DNA of 64,000 nt from CAYREV01 sp964423345 (GTDB lineage Bacteria > Bacteroidota > Rhodothermia > Balneolales > Balneolaceae), in NCBI GenBank assembly GCA_964423345.1, contig CAYREV010000005.1:1-64000 (forward strand), written 5' to 3'. The notes beneath the pieces were generated by a model that worked only from the letters and a program-made list of their open reading frames with translations, made no database searches and was not told where the DNA came from. This document shows positions 36,057 to 44,963 of this stretch, one piece after another. The translations under genes were made by a program, and so were the position numbers. Within the stretch, counting starts at the first letter, position 1. Each line of letters starts with the position of its first letter.

Positions 36057-36302
36057 AGACGCCCTGTTTCGTTCACTCTCCATCCACTACAAAGAGCGGT
36101 TCGCTTGTTACATGCACCGACTGTGATCCTCGATATTAACGGATACGCTATTCCCCCTATGCGACACCTCTTTAAAGGTTTTTGCATTATCCTGCCTATC
36201 CCATTTACAAGGCTCGAATAATTGCCGCAAATTGATTATTTATAGCCGTCTTCAAATGGATTAAAGGCGTTTATGGTTTCAATTTAATCAAGGGTAATTA
36301 TC

Positions 36303-38360
36303 ATGGATTTGCTTAACCGTACCAATCTTAAGAATTGTGTTCCCCTATTAGCTCTTCTACTCCTTGTTTTTCTGCCGACCCATCATGCAACGGCTCAGAA
36401 AAATGCGGGGATGACAGCTCTGGATATTTCCAGAATTAACCGTGTGAGCTCTGTAGCAACAGCCCCGAATGGCAACCATATAGCCTACACGCTCCGTGTT
36501 CAGGCCGACCCGCTGGAGGAAAACAAGGGCGACCGGTATGAGTTGCACCTGTACGACCTGCTTACGGGCAGCTCGACCCCCTATGTCTCTACTATGAGTG
36601 TGGGAGACGTTCGATTTCGTCCACGCCACAATACCATCACCTTTACGGGGCGTCGCTCTTCCAACGAGCCCAAAGCCCTATATGAAATCCCCCTTCAAGG
36701 TGGAGAAGCCCAAAAACTAATTCAGTTTAGCACTTCCATAGCAGATTATGACTGGTCCCCGGACGGCAAACACCTGGCTTTTATGGCCAAGGAACCCAAA
36801 CAGAAAGATTCGGTGTCGCCCCTTCCCTATGAGCCCGAAATCTATGAGGAAAACCTAAGGCAACGAAGAGGATACATCACAAATGTGGACGGCAAACCCC
36901 ATTCCCTTCATCGCGTTCAGGTCGAGGGGTCTGTCTACCAGATGCGTTGGGCGCCCGACGGCAGGCGGCTGGCCATTGCCGTGGCCCCCACTCCCCTGAT
37001 CGACGATTACTATATGCACCAGCAGGTTAAAATTGTCGGCCATGAAGGAAAAAAGGTACTGGGCGAGGTGGAACACCGCGGCAAGCTGGGGCAGTTCGAC
37101 TGGAGCCCCGACGGAAAGTTCCTGGCCATGATTGCGGGGGGCGACATCCATGATCCCATTGCCGGAAGACTCTTTGTGGTCTCGGCAAGCGGGGGGACGC
37201 CCAACAACCTAAAACCCGATTTCAAGGGCATGTTTGAACAATTTCAATGGGTAGACAACAATACCCTCAACTATATTGCCAGTGAAGGGGTTTGGTCCTC
37301 CTTCGGAAAGATCAGCAAGAACGGCTCAAATATGGAAACAATCATCGCCAATGAACTGCCCATCCTGACCGAATTTTCCCGATCCGGCAACGGGGTCGTC
37401 GCTTTTATCGGGGAGGCCCCCACCCATCCCGACGAACTTTTTGTCATGAAAAATAACGGGCGTTCCCTCAACCGGGTAACTCAAAGCAACCCCTGGTTGA
37501 AAAATATCGCGATGGGCAAGCAGCAGATAGTACGCTGGGAAGCTCGCGACGGTAAAATGCTGGAAGGATTGTTGGTCTATCCCACCGGTTATGAGAAAGG
37601 GAAAACCTATCCGCTGATCGCCGAAATTCACGGGGGACCCGAAAGCCATTACGACCACGGGTGGCTTACCGACTATACACAACCCGGCCACCTTGGAGCC
37701 GGTAAGGGCTATTTTGTTTTCTATCCCAACTACCGGGGAAGCACCGGACGGGGCGAGGCGTTTCTAAAAAGCAGCCAGGGCGAACCGGCGGGCGCCGAAT
37801 TCGACGATATTGTGGATGGGGTGGATCACCTCATTGAGAAAGGTTACATAAACCCCGACAAGGTCGGCATCACCGGCGGTTCCTACGGCGGCTATGCGAC
37901 GGGGTGGATGTCCACCCGCTATACCGACCGCTTTGCCGCGGGCGTGATGTTTGTAGGTGTCAGCGACAATATCTCCAAGTGGGGCACCAGCGATATCCCC
38001 GAGGAACTCTACCTGGTTCACAGCCGTGAACGTATCTGGGATGACTACCTGTTTTTCCTGGAAAGAAGTCCCATCTACTATGCCGGACAGGCCAAAACGC
38101 CCCTGTTGATCATGGCCGGAAAAGAGGATACGCGGGTAGATCCGGGACAGTCTTATGAGCTTTACCGTCACATTAAGACGAGAACCGACACCCCGGTCCG
38201 CCTGGTTCTCTATCCCGGCGAGGGACACGGCAACGACCGCTCGGCGGCAAAGCTGGATTACACCCTGCGCATGATGCGCTGGTTTGACCAGTATCTGAAG
38301 GGAGAAAGGCAGCGCCCCGACAGTGAGATCGAGGCCGAAGAAATAGGCATACAAAAATAA
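36303..38360 (+). CDS. S9-family serine peptidase (prolyl oligopeptidase/acylaminoacyl peptidase type), exported
   Basis: A 685-residue exported enzyme with a signal peptide (1-29, ends ATAQ). Residues 35-400 form a WD/TolB-like beta-propeller (SPDGKHLAF, APDGRRLAIAV, SPDGKFLAMI). Residues 425-670 form the alpha/beta hydrolase domain with nucleophile Ser527 in GGSYGGYATGW, Asp609 (KEDTRVDPG) and His642 (GEGHGN). Together these make an S9 peptidase cleaving short peptides in the periplasm. The ATG at 36303 begins the signal peptide directly. It stands alone and is followed by a hairpin shared with the convergent hsp20 gene. Confidence 0.92.
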   Translation: MDLLNRTNLKNCVPLLALLLLVFLPTHHATAQKNAGMTALDISRINRVSSVATAPNGNHIAYTLRVQADPLEENKGDRYELHLYDLLTGSSTPYVSTMSVGDVRFRPRHNTITFTGRRSSNEPKALYEIPLQGGEAQKLIQFSTSIADYDWSPDGKHLAFMAKEPKQKDSVSPLPYEPEIYEENLRQRRGYITNVDGKPHSLHRVQVEGSVYQMRWAPDGRRLAIAVAPTPLIDDYYMHQQVKIVGHEGKKVLGEVEHRGKLGQFDWSPDGKFLAMIAGGDIHDPIAGRLFVVSASGGTPNNLKPDFKGMFEQFQWVDNNTLNYIASEGVWSSFGKISKNGSNMETIIANELPILTEFSRSGNGVVAFIGEAPTHPDELFVMKNNGRSLNRVTQSNPWLKNIAMGKQQIVRWEARDGKMLEGLLVYPTGYEKGKTYPLIAEIHGGPESHYDHGWLTDYTQPGHLGAGKGYFVFYPNYRGSTGRGEAFLKSSQGEPAGAEFDDIVDGVDHLIEKGYINPDKVGITGGSYGGYATGWMSTRYTDRFAAGVMFVGVSDNISKWGTSDIPEELYLVHSRERIWDDYLFFLERSPIYYAGQAKTPLLIMAGKEDTRVDPGQSYELYRHIKTRTDTPVRLVLYPGEGHGNDRSAAKLDYTLRMMRWFDQYLKGERQRPDSEIEAEEIGIQK

Positions 38361-38371
38361 AACTCCTGTAA

Positions 38372-38403
38372 TAAAAAAAGCTGCGGGGCCCATCCCCGCA
38401 GCT
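38372..38403 (-). terminator. Rho-independent terminator for hsp20, possibly bidirectional
   Basis: AGCTGCGGGG and CCCCGCAGCT form a perfect 10-pair stem with a 5-base loop. On the minus strand a run of seven T follows, so it terminates hsp20. It sits between convergent genes and may also stop the S9 peptidase transcript. Confidence 0.85.
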
Positions 38404-38422
38404 CTATTATGATGCTTCCCGA

Positions 38423-38863
38423 TTATTGGACTTCAATTTTCTGACCGGTACTTTGCTTGGTCTTGGGAATATTGACCGTCAGCACGCCATTCTCATAGTT
38501 TGCCTCTATACGTTCTTCGTCAATATTGTCGGGGAGCGGCAAACTGCGGCTAAAAGTGCCGAAGCTGCTTTCCACGCGATGATAGGTCCGGCCGTCTTCC
38601 TCGCGGGTGGCCTTGCGTTCACCGCTGATGGTCAGCGTATGGCCTTCCATGCTGATGTCAATATCCTCTTTCTTCATACCGGGAAGTTCAACGGTAAGCT
38701 CAAAGGCTTCGTCGGTTTCATACACATTCAGTCCCGGAGTGAAAGTACCGCCGCTCAGGTTAAACGCCTCGTCAAAAAACTCATCCATCCAATCGGAGAA
38801 GCGTCTCGGTGTTGAGGTTCCTGTTTGTGAAAGCGTCGGAAAATTATTTCTGCGTATTAGCAT
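38423..38863 (-). CDS. Hsp20/alpha-crystallin small heat-shock protein
   Basis: A 146-residue protein. After a variable N-terminus (MDEFFDEAFN) comes an alpha-crystallin domain: PGLNVYETDEAFELTVELPG, KEDIDISMEGHTLTISGERK and the closing FSRSLPLPDNIDEERIEANY-ENGVLTVNIPK. It is an ATP-independent chaperone holding unfolded proteins in the cytosol. ATG 38863 is chosen because GGAGGT lies 7 bases upstream; an upstream TTG in frame is spurious. TTGTCAAAAT repeats upstream (39003-39035) may take part in heat-shock control. A terminator follows. Confidence 0.93.
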   Translation of the reverse strand: MLIRRNNFPTLSQTGTSTPRRFSDWMDEFFDEAFNLSGGTFTPGLNVYETDEAFELTVELPGMKKEDIDISMEGHTLTISGERKATREEDGRTYHRVESSFGTFSRSLPLPDNIDEERIEANYENGVLTVNIPKTKQSTGQKIEVQ

Positions 38864-39002
38864 AACGAATACCTCCAAGTTCTTTAGTTGAAGATTTATT
38901 CGTTACATCAACTTCGTTATTAAAACAAGCAAAGAGCGTTCCTGCCCGCCACCAAGGGATATTTCACCCCTTTTAATTTGTCATTTTTAAGGTGTTTCTT
39001 TC

Positions 39003-39035
39003 ATTTTGACAAACCTGCGCTTGTAATTTTGACAA
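39003..39035 (-). promoter_or_regulatory. Paired TTGTCAAAAT direct repeats upstream of hsp20
   Basis: The 10-mer ATTTTGACAA (TTGTCAAAAT on the hsp20 strand) occurs at 39003-39012 and 39026-39035, 23 bases apart, near two helical turns. A third, inverted TTTGTCA lies near 38978. The region separates hsp20 from the sulfatase end, so it may be a regulator site for hsp20. This is a guess from repetition and position alone. Confidence 0.3.
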
Positions 39036-39066
39036 CAAGGGGAACACTGCTTTTAGTTAATCCGCT

Positions 39067-40467
39067 TCAGTAAGGCTTGCCATCCAGAGGATTAATAGTC
39101 TCATTCAGCTCTTCACTGGGAAAAGCGGATTTTGGAGGAGGCAGAAAATCATTGGTCTGAATCATCCACCTGTCCAGCTGCTCCTGGTATTTTGTTATAC
39201 GGCCTTCTTGGGCAGCCTGTCCGGACAGGTTCGTCCACTCACCCGGATCATTATCGAGATCGTAGAATTCAACCTGGGGTCGCGAGGAGTGTTGGTACCA
39301 CTTAAGAGGGCCGCTCAGGCCACCCTCCTTTTTGAGCTCCTTAATCTTTCCATAGGTGGGAGATTCGGCCAGGTCCAGGCTGGGGTAATAGGGCACTTCG
39401 GGCCGGTAGTTTTGAATCAGCTTATACCGTTTTCCCACAACACACCGCATCGGGTCCCAGTTGTCATGCCAGTTACGCTCGGCAAAAACAAAGTCGCGAA
39501 CCTTTTCCGTTTCGCCGGTTAACAGCGGCATCAGAGAACGGGAAGTCATGCTTTCAGGAACGTCAATACCTGCGGCTTCCAGCCATGTGGCGGCAAGGTC
39601 GGTTACAGATACAAGCGCATCGGATACCCGTCCTTTTCCTACCCGGTCCGGATATTTGACAAGCAGGGGAACGTGAATACCGGGTTCATATAGCGTCGCT
39701 TTCGCCCGCGGAAAGGGCAGTCCGTTATCGCCGGCCATCACCACCATGGTTTCATCCGACACACCCTGCTGCTCCAGGAACTCCATAATCTCTCCGCACT
39801 CACGGTCAAAGCGGGCAATCTCATCATAATAATACGCCAGATCCTGCCGTACTTCCGGGGTATCGGGCAGATAGTCCGGCACGATAACATTTTTGGGCTT
39901 GTGGGGTGGATCGAATGCCCCCGGCCCATATTTACGGTGGGGGTCGCGACAGCCGAACCAGAGGAAAAAGGGCCGATCTTTGGGCCGATCCTCGAAAAAG
40001 GTGGCAAGTGGCTCCGGGTCGTCGGCATAAAACTGCAGCTCATCCTTGATATTGCTTTGGTGTATTTTCCTATACCCGCCGGTATAATATCCCCTGTTGT
40101 TCAACAGGCGCACGATGTTAGCCTCGGGAACGGGCACATCGGCGTGCAACCGGGAGGCATTTACCTGGTGTGCAGGCCGGCCGGTAAGCACGGAAGCGCG
40201 GCTGGGACTGCACTGCGAGCTGCTCACATATGCGCGGTTAAAGCGCACCCCCTCGGCTGCCATCCGGTCAAGATTAGGGGTGTGTACAACCGGATTTCCA
40301 TAACATCCCAGGTCGGGAACGCTGTGGTCGTCCGAAAAAAGAAAAACAATATTGGGGGCATCTGACGGAGGCCTGGCGTCCCCAGGTTTTAAAAAAGAAC
40401 TGAAAAGCGGCGTCCCTAAAACAGCCGCGGCAGATCTCAAAAAACGACGGCGCGAGTAATCTTCCAT
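39067..40467 (-). CDS. Tat-exported sulfatase
   Basis: A 466-residue S1-type sulfatase. A twin-arginine leader (SRRRFLRSAAAVLG, residues 5-18) directs folded export. Asp46/Asp47 (FSDDH) are calcium ligands. Cys86 in the C-S-P-S-R motif is the residue converted to formylglycine. AGDNGLPF carries the second metal-binding pair. It should hydrolyse sulfate esters of polysaccharides or small molecules in the periplasm; substrate unknown. No maturase gene is adjacent. ATG 40467 is preferred over 40506 because it has AAGGGA upstream and starts just before the twin arginines. Gaps of 190-260 bases on both sides suggest single-gene transcription. Confidence 0.9.
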   Translation of the reverse strand: MEDYSRRRFLRSAAAVLGTPLFSSFLKPGDARPPSDAPNIVFLFSDDHSVPDLGCYGNPVVHTPNLDRMAAEGVRFNRAYVSSSQCSPSRASVLTGRPAHQVNASRLHADVPVPEANIVRLLNNRGYYTGGYRKIHQSNIKDELQFYADDPEPLATFFEDRPKDRPFFLWFGCRDPHRKYGPGAFDPPHKPKNVIVPDYLPDTPEVRQDLAYYYDEIARFDRECGEIMEFLEQQGVSDETMVVMAGDNGLPFPRAKATLYEPGIHVPLLVKYPDRVGKGRVSDALVSVTDLAATWLEAAGIDVPESMTSRSLMPLLTGETEKVRDFVFAERNWHDNWDPMRCVVGKRYKLIQNYRPEVPYYPSLDLAESPTYGKIKELKKEGGLSGPLKWYQHSSRPQVEFYDLDNDPGEWTNLSGQAAQEGRITKYQEQLDRWMIQTNDFLPPPKSAFPSEELNETINPLDGKPY

Positions 40468-40725
40468 GGTTTTATTTCCCTTGTGTTTTTTGGCAGTTTT
40501 GATCATAAACCCGCAAGGGATATATATCCAATTAAAATCGCTCTAAATCAAGCCACCTGTCGTATTTATCCCTTTCCTCCATCTCTCCATCGGTACCGTT
40601 GCTCTCAGCACCTCCCTTTATTTTCTTTAAACCGATCAAAAAAGCCGGACTGTCCATAGAAAGATTGTCTTGAGCTCCTTCGGAAGGCAATAAGGAAAGG
40701 GGCGGGCAAAAAAGGCTTTTCCGTT

Positions 40726-41328
40726 TTATTCAAAAAATGTAACCCGGCCTGATTCAAGATCGTGAATACCCCCTACAATTTTGACTTCCCCGGCCTCCAC
40801 CTGTTTCCGGATAATATCGCTTTCATTGGGTATGCGTTCAACGACGTTGGCAATATGGCGATCTGTAACTGCCTTTACATATTTTTTGTTGGATGCAGAA
40901 GGCTCGCCTGCTTCCTCGGAAACCTGGCTCATTGCCGGTTTTATATCCTCCACAAGGGTAGCAACATGGCCTATATCGACATTGCCAATCGCACCTTTCA
41001 CTCCTCCGCAGTTGGAATGGCCGATCACGGCAATCAGCTTTGATCCTGCTATACGAGTTGCAAACTCCATGCTACCCAATACATCCTGGTTAAGCACATT
41101 GCCGGCCACTCGGATATTGAATATCTCTCCAATAGTGGTATCAAAAAATTGCTCGGCCGCCGATCGCGAGTCGATGCAACTTAATACAACCGAATGGGGA
41201 TATTGAGCATCCTTTGTTTCCTTCCGCCGCTCGGAAAAATACTTGTTTTTCAAATTGCCGCTTACAAATCTTTTGTTTCCTTCCTTTAGGAGGTTCAGGG
41301 CCTCCTCCGCTGTAATAGGTTTCTGCAT
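40726..41328 (-). CDS. Beta-class carbonic anhydrase
   Basis: A 200-residue zinc enzyme interconverting CO2 and bicarbonate. The zinc ligands are Cys51 and the Asp53-Arg55 dyad in CIDSRS, with His104 and Cys107 in HSNCGG; all are present. There is no signal peptide, so it acts in the cytosol. It is divergent from a SulP/STAS transporter 210 bases away. SulP members include bicarbonate transporters, so the pair could move and interconvert inorganic carbon. That role is inferred from the neighbourhood. Confidence 0.93.
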   Translation of the reverse strand: MQKPITAEEALNLLKEGNKRFVSGNLKNKYFSERRKETKDAQYPHSVVLSCIDSRSAAEQFFDTTIGEIFNIRVAGNVLNQDVLGSMEFATRIAGSKLIAVIGHSNCGGVKGAIGNVDIGHVATLVEDIKPAMSQVSEEAGEPSASNKKYVKAVTDRHIANVVERIPNESDIIRKQVEAGEVKIVGGIHDLESGRVTFFE

Positions 41329-41537
41329 ATTTATGGGTTACCCTATGTTCGTTCCAATTTGTTTCTGCTGCCTAAAATACCATAGCCGGAATAAAACCTA
41401 CAAATATAAAATCGGAGCGGAACCCCAATATTTGAATGATTTATTAATTAGAATTTTTATAATTATGCTTATTAATGAGCCCATCAAATACGGTTGGGCA
41501 GTTGTACTATTGAAAAACCAGGCATTTGTCTACTGTC

Positions 41538-43289
41538 ATGGGCGGAAAAAAGCAAAAGTACAGGGGGCATCCATCTAACAACTCTAAAACGCTTATGGAG
41601 CGTTTTGTTCCGATCTCCGACTGGCTGCCGGACTACCATCTTCCCGACATAAAAAAAGATGCCCGTGCAGGGCTGACCGTTGGCGTCCTGCTGATACCCC
41701 AAAGCATGGCTTACGCCATTATTGCCGGACTGCCCGCCATCTATGGCCTGTATGCCTCGATCGTACCTTTGGCCGTTTATGCCGTGTTCGGCACTTCCCG
41801 TCAGCTTGCTATCGGGCCCGTGGCCATAATTTCCATTCTTATTGCCGCCGGAGTCGGTTCGATAGCTGAAGCCGGATCCACCAGGTATATACAGCTGGCG
41901 ATAGCTGTAGCTTTCTTTGCAGGATTAACCCAGCTGATCATGGGGGTCTTCAGGCTGGGTTTCCTGATGAATTTTATCTCCAGCCCGGTACTCAGCGGAT
42001 TCACCTCTGCCGCCGCCTTTATTATCGGCTTCAGCCAGCTAGAAAACCTGCTGGGCGTGGATCTGCCACAGAGCAAATATGTGCATGAAATAATCCTGGC
42101 TGCCGGCGAACAATTACAGAATGTTCACCTGCCTACTCTCATGATTGGTGTATTTTCTATCCTGCTGATCTGGGGAGTAAAGAAAAAACGGCCGAGCCTC
42201 CCCATTGAACTCATAACCGTTTTGTGCGGTATTGGGGGAACCTGGCTGTTTGGCCTGCATCAAATGGGGGTCGATATAGTGGGCGAAGTCTCCCGGGGAT
42301 TCCCCTCCCCCTCTCTTCCCCCGGTGTCTGGATTTCCCCTGCGGACACTCCTTCCTACCATACTGGCGGTGGCCTTTCTCAGCTTTACCCAGTCTATTGC
42401 ACTGGCCAAGACCATGGTAAAGCGCAATCCCGACTATAAGATCGACTCCAACCAGGAACTTTACAGCCTGGGACTGGCCAACATGATCGGCTCCGTCTTC
42501 AAGGCTTATCCCGTTGCGGGCAGTTTTTCCCGCACCGTGGTAAACGATGAAAACAAAGCAAAAACCAGTCTCTCCCTCTTATTCAGCGCCCTGCTGATCA
42601 CCCTTACGGTTCTGTTTCTCACCCCCCTCATTTACTACCTCCCCAAAGTAGTCCTTGCCGCTATCATTATTACCGCTGTCCCCGGACTGGTCGACTGGGG
42701 GGAGGTTACTTTCCTTTTGAAGGTTCGAAAACGGGAACTGGCCCTGTTGCTGGTAACCTTTGCCGGCACACTGGCGCTCGGCATTTTACAGGGAATAGGG
42801 GTCGGCGTTATTCTTTCCCTTGCGATTGTCATACACCGAAGCAGCTATCCGAATATCGTCATGCTCGGACGCATCCCCGGAACCGACAAATACCGGGACC
42901 TGGAACGATATCCCGAAGCCAAAACACAGTCCAACACCATTATTGTCCGTATTGACTCCTCGCTCTATTTTGCCAATATCGAGTATATGAAAGAGCGGCT
43001 GGAGGAGCTGGAAATAGTGAGCGGTAAAACCCTGGAACAGGTCATTATTGACGCAAACGGTATCAATATTGTAGACTCCAGCGGTTTGCACGCTCTCAAG
43101 CAGGTCATTGATGAATACTACAGCCGGGACATTGAAGTGATCTTTGCAAATGTCAAGGGGCCGGTTCGCGACATTTTCCGCCGTTCGGGCATTGTAGATA
43201 TCGTTGGAGAAGACAACTTTTACCTGACCATCAACAAGGCGGTAGAAGACTTGGAGCAAGAGGTAGAAGTGCCCTCACACTTAAAATAA
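41538..43289 (+). CDS. SulP-family anion permease with STAS domain
   Basis: A protein of about 583 residues. Residues 40-440 hold 10-14 membrane helices with SulP motifs (AGLTVGVLLIPQSMAYAIIAGLPAIYGLYAS, SGFTSAAAFIIGFSQL, SVFKAYPVAGSFSRTVVN). Residues 460-580 form a cytosolic STAS domain with the conserved DSSGLHAL loop that can bind nucleotides or be phosphorylated. SulP proteins carry sulfate, bicarbonate or other anions, usually with Na+ or H+. I used ATG 41538; TTG 41526 and ATG 41595 are alternatives. The divergent carbonic anhydrase suggests bicarbonate. The first base follows no clear ribosome site. Confidence 0.9.
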   Translation: MGGKKQKYRGHPSNNSKTLMERFVPISDWLPDYHLPDIKKDARAGLTVGVLLIPQSMAYAIIAGLPAIYGLYASIVPLAVYAVFGTSRQLAIGPVAIISILIAAGVGSIAEAGSTRYIQLAIAVAFFAGLTQLIMGVFRLGFLMNFISSPVLSGFTSAAAFIIGFSQLENLLGVDLPQSKYVHEIILAAGEQLQNVHLPTLMIGVFSILLIWGVKKKRPSLPIELITVLCGIGGTWLFGLHQMGVDIVGEVSRGFPSPSLPPVSGFPLRTLLPTILAVAFLSFTQSIALAKTMVKRNPDYKIDSNQELYSLGLANMIGSVFKAYPVAGSFSRTVVNDENKAKTSLSLLFSALLITLTVLFLTPLIYYLPKVVLAAIIITAVPGLVDWGEVTFLLKVRKRELALLLVTFAGTLALGILQGIGVGVILSLAIVIHRSSYPNIVMLGRIPGTDKYRDLERYPEAKTQSNTIIVRIDSSLYFANIEYMKERLEELEIVSGKTLEQVIIDANGINIVDSSGLHALKQVIDEYYSRDIEVIFANVKGPVRDIFRRSGIVDIVGEDNFYLTINKAVEDLEQEVEVPSHLK

Positions 43290-43380
43290 ATGACGGAAGC
43301 CCGGGAAGGGGCTATTAAACTGCCATTTTCCGGTTATTCTTCCTTATCTTGCCGCCGACTCCCTCAACTTACGTTTAATT

Positions 43381-43590
43381 ATGGCAGCAATAATTGAATC
43401 CTATAAGCTCAGTGATATACAGGTAACCATCGAGGAAACCGACCAGCCCAAAAAACTTAGAGTGCTATGTAACGACGGTACTTTTCGATCCGAGTTCACG
43501 ATTAATAGGTATGAATACAAAAATTATAAGCGCCATATGAACCAACGAATCAAAAACGCCTTTCGGGAACAGTACAAAGAGGACTCTTAA
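43381..43590 (+). CDS. Small hypothetical protein
   Basis: A 69-residue basic protein without signal or helix, containing VTIEETDQPKKLRVLCNDGT and a Lys/Arg/Asn-rich helical C-terminus (YEYKNYKRHMNQRIKNAF). It lies alone, 90 bases after SulP. Length, clear start and composition argue for a real gene, but I recognise no family. Confidence 0.55.
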   Translation: MAAIIESYKLSDIQVTIEETDQPKKLRVLCNDGTFRSEFTINRYEYKNYKRHMNQRIKNAFREQYKEDS

Positions 43591-43735
43591 AACTTCCCAA
43601 CGCCGGGCCTGTTGACTTTTATTTAATTTAGCCGTAGTAATATCAATAAGATAGAGAAAGTGGATTGCCAGCTGTTTCCACTACCTGTCTGTAGGACGAC
43701 AAAAGAAATAGGGGATTAAATAATAGGGGAAATCC

Positions 43736-44725
43736 ATGTTAAAAAAATCACTGTATTCCATAGGCGGAGTATTGCTCACAGTAATCGGCGTCGGACTTCT
43801 ATACCTGTTCACAGCACTTCCCAACGCCGGGCCCGCCCCCGGTATTGAGGTGGAGGGTACTGCAGCACAGGTTGAACGGGGACGTTACCTGGCCAATCAC
43901 GTATCCCTCTGCATCGACTGTCATTCAGAACGCGACTGGTCCAAATTTTCAGGCCCCATAACAGGGGGCACATTGGGCATGGGGGGAGATGTCTTTGATG
44001 AAAGCATGGGCTTGCCCGGAACCCTGTATGCGAAAAATATTACACCGGCCAACCTCGGTGACTGGACCGACGGGGAGATATACCGGGTCATAACTACCGG
44101 TGTGGATAAAGAGGGCGAACCGATATTCCCGCTTATGCCCTACCGCCAGTACCGGTATATGGATCCGGATGACGTTAAGGCCATCATCGCCTATTTGCGT
44201 ACCCTTGAACCCATTGATCATGAAGTTCCCGAGTCGGAAGTTAACTTCCCCGTGAACCTGATTATTCGGACCGTTCCACAGGCCCCCGAGCCCACCGAAC
44301 GGCCCTCGATAGACGACATAATCGAATACGGAAAATATATGACCACCATTGCCGGCTGTTCCTCCTGCCACACCCCGGAAGTGGAAGGCACTCGGGTCGA
44401 GGAACTTTTTATGGCGGGCGGATTTGAATTTCATATGCCGGGCGGAACCGTTCGGTCGGCCAATATCACCCCGCATAAGAAAAACGGAATCGGGAACTGG
44501 TCCGAGAAACAGTTTGTCAGCCGGTTCAAGCAGTATGACGTACCCAACGACTCCCTGGCCGACACGCCCCGGGAGGGTTTTAACAGCGTTATGCCGTGGA
44601 AAATGTATTCCGGTATGACCGAGCAGGATATCAAAGCCATATATGCCTACTTGATGTCGCTCGAACCCAACAGCCACCGCGTCGTTAAATTCAGCCCTGT
44701 GGCCCAATTAAATACCTCTGAATAG
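43736..44725 (+). CDS. Membrane-anchored diheme cytochrome c
   Basis: A 329-residue protein. An N-terminal helix (about 7-26) acts as anchor or uncleaved signal. Two cytochrome c domains follow, each with a CXXCH heme site: CIDCH (residues 59-63) and CSSCH (208-212). Likely axial Met residues occur after each, for example LMPYRQY (about 141) and MPWKMY (about 283). Such proteins pass electrons in the periplasm, often to a terminal oxidase or from a dehydrogenase, and resemble the cytochrome subunits of membrane alcohol or aldehyde dehydrogenases. No dehydrogenase gene is adjacent. The start ATG at 43736 is preceded by GGGGAAATCC. Confidence 0.88.
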   Translation: MLKKSLYSIGGVLLTVIGVGLLYLFTALPNAGPAPGIEVEGTAAQVERGRYLANHVSLCIDCHSERDWSKFSGPITGGTLGMGGDVFDESMGLPGTLYAKNITPANLGDWTDGEIYRVITTGVDKEGEPIFPLMPYRQYRYMDPDDVKAIIAYLRTLEPIDHEVPESEVNFPVNLIIRTVPQAPEPTERPSIDDIIEYGKYMTTIAGCSSCHTPEVEGTRVEELFMAGGFEFHMPGGTVRSANITPHKKNGIGNWSEKQFVSRFKQYDVPNDSLADTPREGFNSVMPWKMYSGMTEQDIKAIYAYLMSLEPNSHRVVKFSPVAQLNTSE

Positions 44726-44733
44726 CTTTTTAA

Positions 44734-44899
44734 GGAGCAGGAATTGTAGTTTACTGTGACAAATGAAGCGTGCGATGCCTTACCCAATCTGGCGGAAAAG
44801 CTTATGAATATGGGATATGCCCGCGTTTGGGATTTTGAAGAGGGCCTCGCCCGATGGCGTCAGTATACCCCCCTCTTACTAATTCCGGAATCCTCTTGA
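44734..44899 (+). pseudogene. Rhodanese-domain relic
   Basis: Downstream of the cytochrome gene the plus strand reads GAGIVVYCD (44734-44760) and, one base out of frame, TNEACDALPNLAEKLMNMGY then ARVWDFEEGLARWRQ (44759-44864), ending in TGA at 44897-44899. This is the C-terminal half of a rhodanese domain, with the active-site Cys in VYC and the closing GYxxVxxxEGGLxxW pattern. The N-terminal half is absent and a single-base shift breaks the frame, so it is a degraded fragment. It may have been part of a former operon with the cytochrome gene. Confidence 0.6.
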
Positions 44900-44963
44900 C
44901 TTCTCCCTTATTAACAGTGTATTTCCATGGTCATCTATTACTGCAACAGTACCTTCGGCATCT

